From contig JAHEXY010000005.1 in NCBI GenBank assembly GCA_023251875.1, forward strand, positions 124,001 through 188,000: a DNA stretch of 64,000 nt, in the 5' to 3' direction. The position numbers and the translations under genes are program-made. The notes below the pieces were generated by a model that had not been told where the DNA came from, ran no database searches, and saw only the letters and a list, made by a program, of their open reading frames with translations. Origin of the DNA: Bacteroidota bacterium. Lineage in GTDB: Bacteria > Bacteroidota > Bacteroidia > JAHEXY01. Shown here one piece after another: positions 24,950-34,796 of this stretch. Position 1 is the first letter of the stretch. Every line of letters starts with the position of its first letter.

Positions 24950-27772
24950 TTACACTTTCAATTTTTGAGCTACTTCAACTTGTTCAAATCCTTCAATAAT
25001 ATCTCCAACTTTAATGTCGTTAAAATTAGCAATGTTTAATCCACATTCGTAGCCTACAGTTACATCTTTAACATCGTCTTTAAATCGTTTTAAGGATCCT
25101 AATTCTCCGGTATGAATTACTACTCCATCTCTCAATAATCTTATATTGGTATTTCTTGTAACCTTGCCATCCAATACATAACATCCGGCAATGGTTCCTA
25201 CTTTTGAAATGTTGAATACTTCTCTTACTTCAATATTACAAACGATTTTTTCAACAAGGGTTGGGCCTAACATACCTTCAATAGCATCTTTAATTTCTTC
25301 AATTGCTTTGTAAATAATTGAATAATGGCGAATATCTATTTGTTCTTTTTCTGCAAGCTTACGAGCATTAAGAGAAGGGCGAACATTAAATCCAAGAATA
25401 ATAGCATCAGAAGCAGAGGCAAGCAATACATCTGATTCAGTAATTTGCCCTACTGATTTATGGATAACATTTACTTGTATTTTAGGAGTAGAAAGTTTAA
25501 GCAGTGAATCTGTTAAAGCTTCAACAGAACCATCCACATCACCTTTTACAATTAATTTTAATTCTTTGAAATCTCCAATTGCAATACGTCTTCCAATTTC
25601 ATCAAGTGTAATGTGTTTTTGTGTACGCATACCTTGCTCACGCATTAACTGAAGGCGTTTGGATGCAATTTCACGTGCTTCTTTTTCGTCTTCCATTACA
25701 TGAAAATTATCTCCGGCTTGTGGAGCGCCATTTAAACCCAATACCATTGCAGGTGTTGCCGGTCCGGCTTCTTTTATAGGTTGATTTCGTTCATTAAACA
25801 TAGCTTTTACTTTACCGGAATATGGTCCGGCTAAAAGTACATCACCTACTTTTAATGTACCAGTTTGTACAAGAATATTACAAGTATATCCTCGACCTTT
25901 ATCGAGAGAAGATTCAATTACTGTTCCTTTGGCATTTCTATTCGGATTTGCTTTTAGGTTTAAAAGTTCAGCCTCCAACAATACCTTTTCAAGTAATTCA
26001 TGAATGTTTAATCCTTTTTTAGCTGAAATTTCTTGGGTTTGGTATTTTCCTCCCCATTCTTCAACCATTATATTCATGGTAGATAATGCTTCACGAATTT
26101 TATCTGCATTAGCACCCGGCTTATCAATTTTATTAAAAGCAAATACGATTGGAACATTTGCTGCTAAAGCATGATTGATGGCCTCTTTAGTTTGAGGCAT
26201 TACACTATCATCAGCGGCAATTACAATAATAGCAATATCCGTTACTTTGGCTCCACGTGCACGCATTGCAGTAAATGCTTCGTGACCGGGAGTATCCAAG
26301 AAAGTTATTTTTTTATTATCGGCTAATTTTACTGCATAAGCACCAATGTGCTGGGTAATACCTCCGGCTTCACCGGCAACAACATCTTCGTTTCTAATTT
26401 TATCAAGCAATGATGTTTTACCATGGTCAACGTGGCCCATCACAGTTACAATGGGGGCTCTTTCTACTAAATCCTCTTCTCTATCTTCAACCTCTTCCAC
26501 TACCATTTCTTGGTCTTCAACACCCACAATTTCTATTTTGTAGCCAAATTCTTCTGCAACAATAGAAAGGGTTTCTGCATCCAATCGTTGGTTGATAGAA
26601 ACAAATAAGCCTAATGATAAACATGCAGAAATTACATCGTTTACATTTACACTCATCATTTTTGCCAACTCATTAGCAGAAACAAATTCTGTAACACGTA
26701 CAATTTTCTTTTCTTCCTCTAAACGCACTTGCTCTTCTTGCATTTGTGTTTGAGCAGCTTCGCGTTTTTGTTTTCTATACTTAACACTTTTCGATTTTCC
26801 TTTTGGCGTTAAACGCGCAAGAGTTTCTCTAATTTGCTTTTGAATTTGCTCTTCTGTTGCTTCAGGTGTTGGCCCTTTAGCTGTACTTGTATTTTTGTCA
26901 GATGCTCTCTGATTTCCAAATCCGCTTCCTCCCTTATTTCCTCCTTTTTTAGGATGGCTTTCATGAATAATCTGGCCTTGGTCTACAGGTTTTTTATCTG
27001 ATTTTATTCGCTTGCGTTTTTTCTTGTCGTTATTATTGGAATGAGAAGATGGGGAAGGCTGTGGTTTTTTAGGTTCTTCTTTTTTAGTGGGTAAATCAAT
27101 TTTACCAACTATAGTAGGAGATTCAGATTTAAATACATTCAGCCTAAAAATTTCTTCTTCTTTCTTTTTTACAACAAGGGGTTCTTCTTTTACAATTTCT
27201 TTTTCTTTCTCAGGTTCTGCTTTTTCAACTTCTTTTACTTCAATCTTTTCTTCAGCAACCGGAACTTCTTCTTTTACCTTTTCCTTCGTTTTTTTCTTAG
27301 GCTTTTCTTCCGTTTCTATTTTTTCTTTTTCTTTTGCTTCAGTAGTTTTGGTTTCTTTTTTAGAAGAAACGGTTTCTAAATCAATTTTTCCAACAACTTT
27401 AACGGTGGGTCCTTTTTCAACAGGTTTTTTAGGGCTGGGTTCCGACTCAATTCCCTGAATGTTTTTAATTATAATATCTTCTTCTTCTTCAACATCTTTT
27501 TTCTTACTTCCTTTTTTAGCAATTGTATCTTCAATAGTAATTGCTTTTTCTTCTATTCGTTTAAGCTCAATAGAGCGGGCATCTTCTTTAACAGATTTTT
27601 CAGACTGAAATTCTTTACATAAAAGAGCATACAAATCTTCGCCAATTTTAGCATTGGGATTTGTTTCAATATTATGGCCTTTCGACTTTAAATATTCAAC
27701 AATAGTATTAAGCCCTACATTAAATTCTCGGGCTACTTTACTAAGTCTTCTTATTTGTAATGTTTCTGACAT
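24950..27772 (-). CDS. infB: Translation initiation factor IF-2
   Basis: 940-residue GTPase that places initiator tRNA on the 30S subunit. The N-terminal IF2_N helical part is [19 protein letters not shown]-like, then a long Lys/Glu/Pro/Val-rich disordered linker (roughly residues 70-330), a second IF2_N-like segment ([18 protein letters not shown]), the G domain with GHVDHGKT at 446-453, DTPGHEAF and NKID, and domains II-IV ending with the fMet-tRNA binding C2 region. It follows nusA in the conserved rimP-nusA-infB order, with 76 bases between them that carry a dispersed TTAGTTGTTGG repeat. Confidence 0.97.
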   Translation of the reverse strand: MSETLQIRRLSKVAREFNVGLNTIVEYLKSKGHNIETNPNAKIGEDLYALLCKEFQSEKSVKEDARSIELKRIEEKAITIEDTIAKKGSKKKDVEEEEDIIIKNIQGIESEPSPKKPVEKGPTVKVVGKIDLETVSSKKETKTTEAKEKEKIETEEKPKKKTKEKVKEEVPVAEEKIEVKEVEKAEPEKEKEIVKEEPLVVKKKEEEIFRLNVFKSESPTIVGKIDLPTKKEEPKKPQPSPSSHSNNNDKKKRKRIKSDKKPVDQGQIIHESHPKKGGNKGGSGFGNQRASDKNTSTAKGPTPEATEEQIQKQIRETLARLTPKGKSKSVKYRKQKREAAQTQMQEEQVRLEEEKKIVRVTEFVSANELAKMMSVNVNDVISACLSLGLFVSINQRLDAETLSIVAEEFGYKIEIVGVEDQEMVVEEVEDREEDLVERAPIVTVMGHVDHGKTSLLDKIRNEDVVAGEAGGITQHIGAYAVKLADNKKITFLDTPGHEAFTAMRARGAKVTDIAIIVIAADDSVMPQTKEAINHALAANVPIVFAFNKIDKPGANADKIREALSTMNIMVEEWGGKYQTQEISAKKGLNIHELLEKVLLEAELLNLKANPNRNAKGTVIESSLDKGRGYTCNILVQTGTLKVGDVLLAGPYSGKVKAMFNERNQPIKEAGPATPAMVLGLNGAPQAGDNFHVMEDEKEAREIASKRLQLMREQGMRTQKHITLDEIGRRIAIGDFKELKLIVKGDVDGSVEALTDSLLKLSTPKIQVNVIHKSVGQITESDVLLASASDAIILGFNVRPSLNARKLAEKEQIDIRHYSIIYKAIEEIKDAIEGMLGPTLVEKIVCNIEVREVFNISKVGTIAGCYVLDGKVTRNTNIRLLRDGVVIHTGELGSLKRFKDDVKDVTVGYECGLNIANFNDIKVGDIIEGFEQVEVAQKLKV

Positions 27773-27779
27773 ATTTCTA

Positions 27780-27812
27780 TTTAGTTGTTTGTTGTCAGTT
27801 GTTGGTTATTCG
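27780..27812. repeat. TTAGTTGTTGG-family repeat before infB
   Basis: TTAGTTGTTTGTTGTCAGTT followed by GTTGGTTATTCG lies 8 bases upstream of the infB start, within the nusA-infB intergenic part of the operon. It is a single arm rather than a full inverted pair. Confidence 0.6.
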
Positions 27813-27848
27813 TAAAAAAATGTATTACAAAATATAACGAACAAAAGC

Positions 27849-29087
27849 TTATTCAAATTCTGTCTTTAATATTTGTCTTACGTCTTTAATTGTTTCCTCT
27901 TCAAGATCGGTTCTGCTAACCAAATCTTCAATGGTTAAATCCAACACACTTTTTGCTGTGTCACAACCAATAGCTTTAAGCTCATCAATTACCCATCCTT
28001 CTATTTCATCTGCAAATTCATTTAGATCAACATCATCCTCTTGGTGCTCTTCATTTTCACGGAATACATCAATTTCATATCCTGTAAGTTTTCCGGCTAG
28101 TTTAATGTTGTAACCACCTTTTCCGATAGCCATAGAAACCTGATCGGGTTTTAAGTAAACGTTTGCACGTTTGGTATCTTCTTCCAATTTTATAGAAGTA
28201 ATTTTAGCAGGGCTTAATGCTCTTGAAATATACAAAGGCATATTGCTGGTATAATTGATTACATCAATGTTTTCGTTACGAAGTTCTCTAACAATGCCAT
28301 GTATTCTTGAGCCTTTCATACCCACGCATGCACCTACAGGATCAATACGATCGTCATAAGATTCAACTGCAACTTTAGCTCTTTCTCCTGGTATGCGAAC
28401 AATATTTTTGATGGTAATGAGCCCGTCAAATACCTCGGGAACCTCAATTTCAAATAACTTCTCAAGAAATACGGAAGAAGAACGAGAAAGAATAATAACC
28501 GGATTATTATTGCGTAATTCCACTTTTAACACAACAGCTCTTACGGTATCTCCTTTTCTGAAATAATCAGAAGGTATTTGTTCTGATTTTGGTAATAATA
28601 ATTCGTTACCATCATCATCAAGCACCATAATTTCTTTTTTCCAAACTTGGTATACTTCACCGGTAACAATTTCGCCTACTCTATCTTTGTATTTTTTATA
28701 AACCTCACCTTTTTGAAGATCCATAATTTTCGACATCAAATTTTGGCGCATAGATAGAATAGCTCTACGACCAAAATGAGAAAGTTTTACTTCTTGAGAA
28801 ACCTCTTCCCCAATTTCAAAATCAGGATCTATTTTCTTGGCTTCTAAAAGCTCTATTTCTTTATTATCATCTTCTGAAAAACCATCTGCAACTATAACTC
28901 TATTGTGCCAAATTTCAAGGTCACCTTTATCAATATTAATAATGATGTCGAAATTTTCATCACTCTCATACATTTTAATGAGCATGTTTCTAAAAACCTC
29001 TTCTAGGATACGCATTGTTGTTTCCCTATCAATGTTTTTAAACTCTTTAAACTCTGAGAAAGATTCTACCAGATTTAAACTATCCAT
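27849..29087 (-). CDS. nusA: Transcription termination/antitermination factor NusA
   Basis: 412-residue NusA that binds RNA polymerase and nascent RNA to modulate pausing, termination and antitermination. The N-terminal RNAP-binding domain begins ESFSEFKEFKNIDRETTMRI; the S1 domain follows (GEIVTGEVYQVWKKE), then KH1 with VGACVGMKGSRIHGI and KH2 with MAIGKGGYNIKLAGKLTGYE. The C-terminus is a single acidic helix-hairpin segment (LDLTIEDLVSRTDLEEETI), shorter than the duplicated repeats of E. coli NusA. It starts 9 bases after rimP. Confidence 0.96.
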   Translation of the reverse strand: MDSLNLVESFSEFKEFKNIDRETTMRILEEVFRNMLIKMYESDENFDIIINIDKGDLEIWHNRVIVADGFSEDDNKEIELLEAKKIDPDFEIGEEVSQEVKLSHFGRRAILSMRQNLMSKIMDLQKGEVYKKYKDRVGEIVTGEVYQVWKKEIMVLDDDGNELLLPKSEQIPSDYFRKGDTVRAVVLKVELRNNNPVIILSRSSSVFLEKLFEIEVPEVFDGLITIKNIVRIPGERAKVAVESYDDRIDPVGACVGMKGSRIHGIVRELRNENIDVINYTSNMPLYISRALSPAKITSIKLEEDTKRANVYLKPDQVSMAIGKGGYNIKLAGKLTGYEIDVFRENEEHQEDDVDLNEFADEIEGWVIDELKAIGCDTAKSVLDLTIEDLVSRTDLEEETIKDVRQILKTEFE

Positions 29088-29096
29088 AAAAATTAT

Positions 29097-29558
29097 TTAT
29101 TTAAATGATAAAACAATTTGTGTTTTGGCCAATTGACCGTATGTAAATTGATAATGATTAGTTGCATTTTCCTTTTTATTACCGCTTTTTACTCTTTCGA
29201 TAATTTCTAACTCAATACCATCTGTATTGGCTGCTAAAAGTTTACCTGTTTTTTCTTCTCCTGTTTTTGTAATTACCCTTACCTGACGGCCAATATTTTT
29301 TACATATTGTTGAGTAACTTTCAATGGCTCTTCTAGACCTGGAGATGAAACTGTTATTTCAGCATCTATATTTTGTGTTTCAAGATCGTTGGCAATCAAA
29401 CGATTTATTTTAACACAATCAGCCACTACTATTCCTTCAGGTTTGTCAATAAACACATCTACTTTATTATTCGGCAGCGCATTAATATCAACAATAAAAG
29501 CACTTGTGCCCTCCAATGCTTTACTTACTATATTTTCTATATATTGTTTGCTTACCAT
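29097..29558 (-). CDS. rimP: Ribosome maturation factor RimP
   Basis: 153-residue factor for 30S subunit maturation. The frame contains DINALPNNKVDVFIDKPEG, the conserved EITVSSPGLEEPLK and RQVRVITKTGEEKTGKLLAA, the N-terminal and C-terminal SH3-like parts. I place the start at 29558 (MVSKQYIEN); the upstream ATG at 29591 would translate across the leader hairpin. It is the first gene of rimP-nusA-infB, read from a TATCTTTG promoter. Confidence 0.93.
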   Translation of the reverse strand: MVSKQYIENIVSKALEGTSAFIVDINALPNNKVDVFIDKPEGIVVADCVKINRLIANDLETQNIDAEITVSSPGLEEPLKVTQQYVKNIGRQVRVITKTGEEKTGKLLAANTDGIELEIIERVKSGNKKENATNHYQFTYGQLAKTQIVLSFK

Positions 29559-29566
29559 AGTATAAC

Positions 29567-29590
29567 AAAAATGGGGACTTTTAGCCCCCA
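29567..29590 (-). promoter_or_regulatory. Terminator-like hairpin in the rimP-nusA-infB leader
   Basis: On the minus strand TGGGG (29590-29586) pairs with CCCCA (29576-29572) around GCTAAAAGT, followed at once by TTTTTG. It lies between the TATCTTTG promoter and the rimP ATG, so it could attenuate the operon. The stem is only 5 base pairs long, but all are strong except the closing T-A. Confidence 0.45.
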
Positions 29591-29607
29591 TCTCACTTCT
29601 ACGGCTG

Positions 29608-29615
29608 CAAAGATA
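29608..29615 (-). promoter_or_regulatory. Promoter -7 element of rimP-nusA-infB, TATCTTTG
   Basis: A minus-strand TATCTTTG, exact to TAnnTTTG, is 49 bases upstream of the rimP start and just before the leader hairpin. No clear -33 TTTG is seen. Confidence 0.6.
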
Positions 29616-29708
29616 GATATTTTTATTGGAATAAATGTATCCTGAGGCAATATTTTAGAGTATCAGGAGGCAAATTAGCTGGCTTATCTATCCCTGTGTC
29701 AATTCTTA

Positions 29709-30989
29709 TCATTGTATGATTATTTTGCCATTATATAATTGCAATAAATTATTAGAAAAGGAATAGAGATACATTCCTTTCTGAAGTTGTTGAATATTTA
29801 TTTGAATACCATTTTCACTTATACTTTGAATATTCACTACCATTTCCCCGTATAGGTCATATAATTTTAAGGAAGCATTATTTAATATCAAATCTTTAGG
29901 CCAGTAAATGGCAGCATGATCTTTTATGGGGTTTGGATAAATTCTAATGTTTTCTGTGGCATTTTTTATTTCTTGTATACTTGAAAAACTACAAGTATCA
30001 TTAAAAGTAATGGGATCAACAGGATGGCCATTACTCCATGTGCCCATATAGGTAACGTTACTATCCATGCCTAGCGCATAATCACAATCGCTTCCGTAAA
30101 ATGCACAATTAAATAATCCAACACATAGTTTCCAGCTTCCATAATAATCAAGGGCATTTACGCTGCTTGGATAGTTTGCATTGGTAACAAAAAAAGGATG
30201 ATCGGCTGTTAACACCGGACTTCCCGTTGAATCAGAATGTACCGTTAAGAAATTTTTATTTTCGCAAGCAATAAAGTAAAGACTGTCCCAAGCGGCATAC
30301 ATAGCTTCAATAGGCGCATCATCATAAGAATCGTCTTGAGCCAATACAATTATTATTTTGGTATTTGCTGAAATGCCTTGCATGGTTTCATAATTATTGG
30401 CAGCAACAAAATCTGCAACAGCATCAAATGCCGGTAACCCAAGAATAGTATGATTATTTGAAATGGCCATAGACATATTTCCACCCCTTGAATAACCGGT
30501 AACTCCAATCATAATTTTTCCATTTTTATCTCGTTTAGGTTTTACATGAGCGCCATTATCCAATTCACTTAAAGCCATATTAAGCACATTACCAGCGTTG
30601 GTAAGTTGATCATCATTGTTAAGTGTATTGCCTCCATATTGGTACAAGGGAAAAATAACTACATACCCTTTTCTTACAAAATGATGAATAAGCTGAAGCT
30701 CATAATTAGGTGCAATATTAGAATCAACATCATATAACGTTCCATGAAAAAGAACAATAATGGGTAATGAATCGGGTTTAGGGCTATTGGGCTCAAACAG
30801 CCAATACATATCATAAATATTAGTGCCGTATCTTGAACTGTCTACTGTTTGATATGAATAATTATTACCACCAGGGCCATAACTTGGTTGATCTGGAGGA
30901 GTAATTTGAGAACGCACCTGAAATATATTGAAGTATAAAAACCAACCAATAATGAAATATTTTTTTAGGAGATTTCTTTTTATCATCAT
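29709..30989 (-). CDS. Secreted alpha/beta-hydrolase-fold protein with T9SS sorting domain
   Basis: 426-residue exported protein. The signal peptide region (LKKYFIIGWFLYFNIFQVRS) is followed by a proline/tyrosine-rich segment and an alpha/beta hydrolase core: LPIIVLFHGTLYDVD (oxyanion region), a long lid and GVTGYSRGGNMSMAI, where GYSRGG holds the nucleophile Ser. The last 80 residues (IRIYPNPIKDHAAIYWPK ... LQKGMYLYSFSNN ... KIIIQ) are a type A T9SS C-terminal sorting domain, so it should be released or anchored at the outer surface. The substrate is unknown. It stands alone, downstream of rimP. Confidence 0.82.
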   Translation of the reverse strand: MMIKRNLLKKYFIIGWFLYFNIFQVRSQITPPDQPSYGPGGNNYSYQTVDSSRYGTNIYDMYWLFEPNSPKPDSLPIIVLFHGTLYDVDSNIAPNYELQLIHHFVRKGYVVIFPLYQYGGNTLNNDDQLTNAGNVLNMALSELDNGAHVKPKRDKNGKIMIGVTGYSRGGNMSMAISNNHTILGLPAFDAVADFVAANNYETMQGISANTKIIIVLAQDDSYDDAPIEAMYAAWDSLYFIACENKNFLTVHSDSTGSPVLTADHPFFVTNANYPSSVNALDYYGSWKLCVGLFNCAFYGSDCDYALGMDSNVTYMGTWSNGHPVDPITFNDTCSFSSIQEIKNATENIRIYPNPIKDHAAIYWPKDLILNNASLKLYDLYGEMVVNIQSISENGIQINIQQLQKGMYLYSFSNNLLQLYNGKIIIQ

Positions 30990-31135
30990 TTCGTTTTTTG
31001 TAAAAAAACAATACTATGAAAAAAAACAAAGAAAATCTATCGTAAAGTATACTTAAACCATAGTAATACCTTTCTGCCTTGAATGAAACTTAATATTCTA
31101 TGATAGAAATATATATCAAATATTATTTTAATAAG

Positions 31136-31143
31136 TATCTTTG
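31136..31143 (+). promoter_or_regulatory. Promoter -7 element TATCTTTG of the DegT-ugd-uxs block
   Basis: TATCTTTG 24 bases upstream of the aminotransferase ATG fits the Bacteroidota consensus. It lies in the 178-base divergent gap between the secreted hydrolase and this gene. The -33 region is AT-rich without a clear TTTG. Confidence 0.6.
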
Positions 31144-31167
31144 CCCACCCAATAAAGTATTTTATCT

Positions 31168-32319
31168 ATGGAAATTTCAACAGAAGTGACTACCAATATA
31201 CAAATGGTAGATTTGCAAGGGCAGTATAAAAAAATAAAAAAAGAGGTAGATGCTGCTATTCTTAAAGTGATTGAAAATGCGTCTTTTATTAATGGCCCTG
31301 AAGTAAAGCTTTTTCAACAAGATTTAGAAAAATATCTTGAAGTAAAACATGTTATTCCTTGTGCAAATGGAACCGATGCATTGCAAATAGCGCTTATGGC
31401 TCTTGATCTTAAGCCGGGTGATGAAGTAATTGCTCCTGCATTTACCTATGTAGCTACTGCGGAAGTTGTGGAACTTCTTAAATTAAAATTGGTATATGTT
31501 GATGTAGATCCTAAAACATTTAATATTTCTACCAAGGCTATTCTTAAAGCCATTACTCCAAAAACAAAGGCAATTATTCCCGTGCATCTTTATGGTCAAT
31601 GTGCCGATATGGAAACCATTATGGAAATAGCTCGTGAAAATAACTTATTTGTAATTGAAGATGCTGCGCAAGCTATTGGATCGACTTATACTTTTACTGA
31701 TGGAAAACAATGCAAAGCCGGAACAATAGGAGACATTGGCTGTACTTCTTTTTTCCCATCTAAAAATTTAGGTTGTTTTGGAGATGGCGGAGCGATGTAT
31801 ACCAATAATGATCAATTAGCACTCAAATTACGTTTAATTAGTAACCATGGTCAATCAAAAAAATATTGTTTTGATAGCATAGGCGTTAATTCAAGAATGG
31901 ATACTATACAAGCTGCAGTTTTAAAAATTAAATTAAAACATTTGGAGGAATACAATACCAGTAGAAATGAAGTTGCTGCTTATTATGATAAAGCATTTGC
32001 GAAACATTCAAACCTGATCACTCCACTTAGAAATACAAAATCAACGCATGTGTTTCATCAATATACGCTTATTACAAAAGGATTGGATAGAAATGGACTG
32101 ATGCAACATTTACAAAAACGTAATATTCCCTCAATGATTTATTATCCTACGCCCATGCATTTGCAAAAAGGCTATGCGCATTTGGGATATAAAGAAGGCG
32201 ATTTTCCTCATGCTGAAGATTTATGTACGAGGGTTGTTTCTCTTCCTATACATACAGAGATGGATCAACTTCAATTAGAATATATTACTCAAGAAGTACT
32301 TAATTATTGTAAAAACTAA
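31168..32319 (+). CDS. DegT/DnrJ/EryC1/StrS family sugar aminotransferase
   Basis: 383-residue PLP-dependent aminotransferase of the WbpE/ArnB type. The motifs IPCANGTDALQIAL, PAFTYVATAEVVEL, VIEDAAQAIGS and FFPSKNLGCFGDGG (with the PLP-forming Lys199) are all present, as is SRMDTIQAA. It would transfer an amino group from glutamate to a 4-keto or 3-keto nucleotide sugar. It is the first of three rightward genes, followed by UDP-glucose dehydrogenase and UDP-glucuronate decarboxylase, whose products include UDP-keto-pentose; the substrate is otherwise unproven. Confidence 0.9.
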   Translation: MEISTEVTTNIQMVDLQGQYKKIKKEVDAAILKVIENASFINGPEVKLFQQDLEKYLEVKHVIPCANGTDALQIALMALDLKPGDEVIAPAFTYVATAEVVELLKLKLVYVDVDPKTFNISTKAILKAITPKTKAIIPVHLYGQCADMETIMEIARENNLFVIEDAAQAIGSTYTFTDGKQCKAGTIGDIGCTSFFPSKNLGCFGDGGAMYTNNDQLALKLRLISNHGQSKKYCFDSIGVNSRMDTIQAAVLKIKLKHLEEYNTSRNEVAAYYDKAFAKHSNLITPLRNTKSTHVFHQYTLITKGLDRNGLMQHLQKRNIPSMIYYPTPMHLQKGYAHLGYKEGDFPHAEDLCTRVVSLPIHTEMDQLQLEYITQEVLNYCKN

Positions 32320-32376
32320 AAATCAAAGCACGCTGCTATCACCAGAATGCATTGAAATTTAAAAAAATTATTAAAA

Positions 32377-33702
32377 ATGAATATAGCTGTTGTTGGAACA
32401 GGATATGTAGGATTGGTAACCGGTACTTGCCTTGCCGAAACCGGTAATAACGTTATTTGCGTTGATATAGATATGCAAAAAATTGAGAAAATGAAAAATG
32501 GCGAAGTGCCCATTTATGAACCTCAATTGGATGTTTTTTTTGAAAGAAATATAAAACAAGGCAGATTGCATTTTACTACCAATCTTGAAGAAGCAGTAAA
32601 AAAATCTAAAATAATTTTTCTTGCTTTGCCAACTCCTCCGGGAGAAGATGGCTCGGCTGATTTATCTTATATTTTAGGTGTATCAAATAAACTCGGACAA
32701 ATAATTGATAGCTATAAAGTTGTTGTAGATAAAAGTACAGTACCTGTTGGTACAGCTGAGAAAGTAAGAGAAGCTATTGCTCAAAATTGTAAAGCCGAAT
32801 TTGATGTGGTTTCAAATCCTGAATTTTTAAGAGAAGGATATGCTGTTGAAGATTTCATGAAACCGGATAGAATTGTTATAGGTTGTAATTCAGAAAAAGC
32901 GTATCAAGTAATGGATGAATTGTATAAACCATTTGTAAGATCGGGTAATCCTGTGATATTTATGGATGAACGTTCGGCCGAATTAACCAAATATGCTGCG
33001 AATTCTTTTTTAGCTACCAAAATTTCGTTCATGAATGAAATTGCTAATTTGTGTGAAAAAGTAGGTGCCGATGTGGATATGGTAAGGAAAGGAATTGGTA
33101 CTGATGGCAGAATTGGTAAGCGTTTTTTATTTCCCGGAATTGGTTATGGCGGAAGTTGTTTTCCGAAAGATGTTTTAGCATTAGATAAAATTGCAGATGC
33201 AAGTAATTATGAATTTAAAATTCTTAAAGCTGTTATGAATGTAAATGAAAATCAAAAATCGGTAATGGTTGCTAAAGTAAAAGAGTATTTTAATAATAAT
33301 TTAAAAGGAAAAAAAATTGCCATTTGGGGTTTGGCGTTTAAGCCCAATACGGATGATATTAGAGAAGCTCCGGCCTTATATATTATTAATGAATTGATAA
33401 ATGCGGGTGCGCAAATTTCTGCATACGATCCGGAAGCAATGGAAAATGTAAAGAAAGTAATGGGAAATAAAATTGAACTTGCTAAAGATCAATATTCAGC
33501 TCTCATTAATGCAGATGCTTTAGTTATTGCAACAGAGTGGTCTGTTTTTCGTACTCCTGATTTTGAAAAAATGGAACATTTATTAAATGAAAAAGTAATA
33601 TTTGATGGCAGAAATCTTTACGAACTAAGTCAAATGAAAAACTACGTGTTTTATTACTCAAGCATTGGAAGAGAAGTTGTAAATCCGTTTGTAATGTGTT
33701 AA
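32377..33702 (+). CDS. ugd: UDP-glucose 6-dehydrogenase
   Basis: 441-residue UDP-glucose/GDP-mannose dehydrogenase family enzyme that oxidises UDP-glucose to UDP-glucuronate with NAD. N-terminal MNIAVVGTGYVGLVTGTCLA gives the Rossmann loop, LPTPPGEDGSADLSYI and DKSTVPVGTAEKV follow, and GYGGSCFPKDVLAL contains the catalytic Cys261; the C-terminal UDP-binding domain begins at KKIAIWGLAFKPNTDDIREA. It starts 57 bases after the aminotransferase and precedes UDP-glucuronate decarboxylase, which would use its product. Confidence 0.94.
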   Translation: MNIAVVGTGYVGLVTGTCLAETGNNVICVDIDMQKIEKMKNGEVPIYEPQLDVFFERNIKQGRLHFTTNLEEAVKKSKIIFLALPTPPGEDGSADLSYILGVSNKLGQIIDSYKVVVDKSTVPVGTAEKVREAIAQNCKAEFDVVSNPEFLREGYAVEDFMKPDRIVIGCNSEKAYQVMDELYKPFVRSGNPVIFMDERSAELTKYAANSFLATKISFMNEIANLCEKVGADVDMVRKGIGTDGRIGKRFLFPGIGYGGSCFPKDVLALDKIADASNYEFKILKAVMNVNENQKSVMVAKVKEYFNNNLKGKKIAIWGLAFKPNTDDIREAPALYIINELINAGAQISAYDPEAMENVKKVMGNKIELAKDQYSALINADALVIATEWSVFRTPDFEKMEHLLNEKVIFDGRNLYELSQMKNYVFYYSSIGREVVNPFVMC

Positions 33703-33705
33703 AAT

Positions 33706-33816
33706 TTAGTTCAAGGTTTAAAGTTTGTTAGTTCAAGGTTTAATGTTTGTTAGTTCAATGTTATTAAACCCCCAAACTTTGAACTATTGAACTTTGAACT
33801 ATTGAACTTTGAACTA
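33706..33816. repeat. Inverted repeat of tandem GTTCAAAGTTTAA motifs
   Basis: Left-hand copies (AGTTCAAGGTTTAAAGTTTG and a second AGTTCAAGGTTTAATGTTTG) face right-hand copies of AACTTTGAACTATTGAACTT around a short CCCCC-containing loop. The element starts 4 bases after the ugd stop and ends 8 bases before the next ATG, so it fills the whole gap. A single arm recurs at 52596-52620. Confidence 0.75.
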
Positions 33817-33824
33817 AAATTGAT

Positions 33825-34790
33825 ATGTCAAATAAAAAAGTATTAGTTACAGGAGCTGCTGGTTTTTTGGGATCTCATCTTTGCGATAAATTTATTGCAA
33901 ATGGGTACGATGTAATTGGAATGGATAATTTGATTACAGGTTCTCTCCGCAATATTGAACATTTAGTTCCCTTAAAAGAATTTCAATTTTACCATCATGA
34001 TGTAACTAAGTTTGTTCATGTTCCTGAAAAATTAGATTACATACTTCATTTTGCTTCACCAGCCAGTCCAATTGATTATTTAAAAATTCCTATTCAAACT
34101 TTAAAAGTGGGTGCATTAGGCACTCATAATTTATTAGGTTTAGCCAAAAATAAAGGGGCTAGAATTTTGGTTGCCTCTACTTCTGAAATATATGGAGATC
34201 CTCTTATTCATCCACAAAATGAAGAATATTGGGGAAATGTAAACCCTATTGGCCCGCGTGGTGTATATGATGAGGCCAAGCGCTTTCAAGAAGCCATGAC
34301 CATGGCTTATCACCGCTATCATGGTTTAGAAACCAGAATAGTAAGAATTTTTAATACCTATGGGCCGCGCATGCGATTGAATGATGGACGTGCATTACCT
34401 GCATTCATGGGTCAGGCATTGCGAGGCGAAGACATTACTGTTTTTGGTGATGGTTCTCAAACCCGTTCATTTTGTTATGTTGCAGATTTAGTTGAAGGTA
34501 TTTACAGATTGTTATTGAGCAATTATTCAGATCCTGTTAATATTGGCAATCCTGTTGAAATAACCATTAAACAATTTGCTGAAGAAATTATTAAACTTAC
34601 TGGCACCAAACAAAAAATAGTTTATAAGCCTTTACCTGTTGATGATCCTAAACAACGCAAACCGGACATCACGAAAGCAAAACAAGTTCTTGATTGGGAG
34701 CCTAAAGTTTCAAGAAGCGAAGGATTAAAAATCACCTATGATTATTTTAAGTCGTTGCCGGAGTTTAAGGATGTAGTGGCTGAGGTATAG
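33825..34790 (+). CDS. UDP-glucuronate decarboxylase (UDP-xylose synthase), SDR family
   Basis: 321-residue extended SDR. The NAD loop is [45 protein letters not shown], and [17 protein letters not shown] (Tyr148, Lys152) are hallmark sequences of UDP-glucuronate decarboxylase, which converts UDP-glucuronate through UDP-4-keto-pentose to UDP-xylose. IFNTYGPRM and [18 protein letters not shown] complete the fold. It follows ugd after a 122-base repeat-filled gap. Together the two form the standard UDP-xylose route. Confidence 0.93.
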   Translation: MSNKKVLVTGAAGFLGSHLCDKFIANGYDVIGMDNLITGSLRNIEHLVPLKEFQFYHHDVTKFVHVPEKLDYILHFASPASPIDYLKIPIQTLKVGALGTHNLLGLAKNKGARILVASTSEIYGDPLIHPQNEEYWGNVNPIGPRGVYDEAKRFQEAMTMAYHRYHGLETRIVRIFNTYGPRMRLNDGRALPAFMGQALRGEDITVFGDGSQTRSFCYVADLVEGIYRLLLSNYSDPVNIGNPVEITIKQFAEEIIKLTGTKQKIVYKPLPVDDPKQRKPDITKAKQVLDWEPKVSRSEGLKITYDYFKSLPEFKDVVAEV

Positions 34791-34796
34791 ATTTAT

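Noticed and set aside
24566-25039. 157-codon open frame across the SDR start, the repeat and the infB end
   Set aside because: Antisense to two solid genes and dependent on a repeat; no domain.
27087-27458. Ser/Phe-rich open frame on the plus strand opposite infB
   Set aside because: It mirrors the Lys/Glu-rich IF-2 linker; the composition is forced by the codons of the real gene.
29559-29591. Upstream ATG for rimP at 29591
   Set aside because: It would translate the leader hairpin and add residues (GAKSPHFCYT) unlike RimP.
33706-33816. CRISPR-like repeated units
   Set aside because: The units are in inverted orientation, with no constant spacers, and no cas genes are present.
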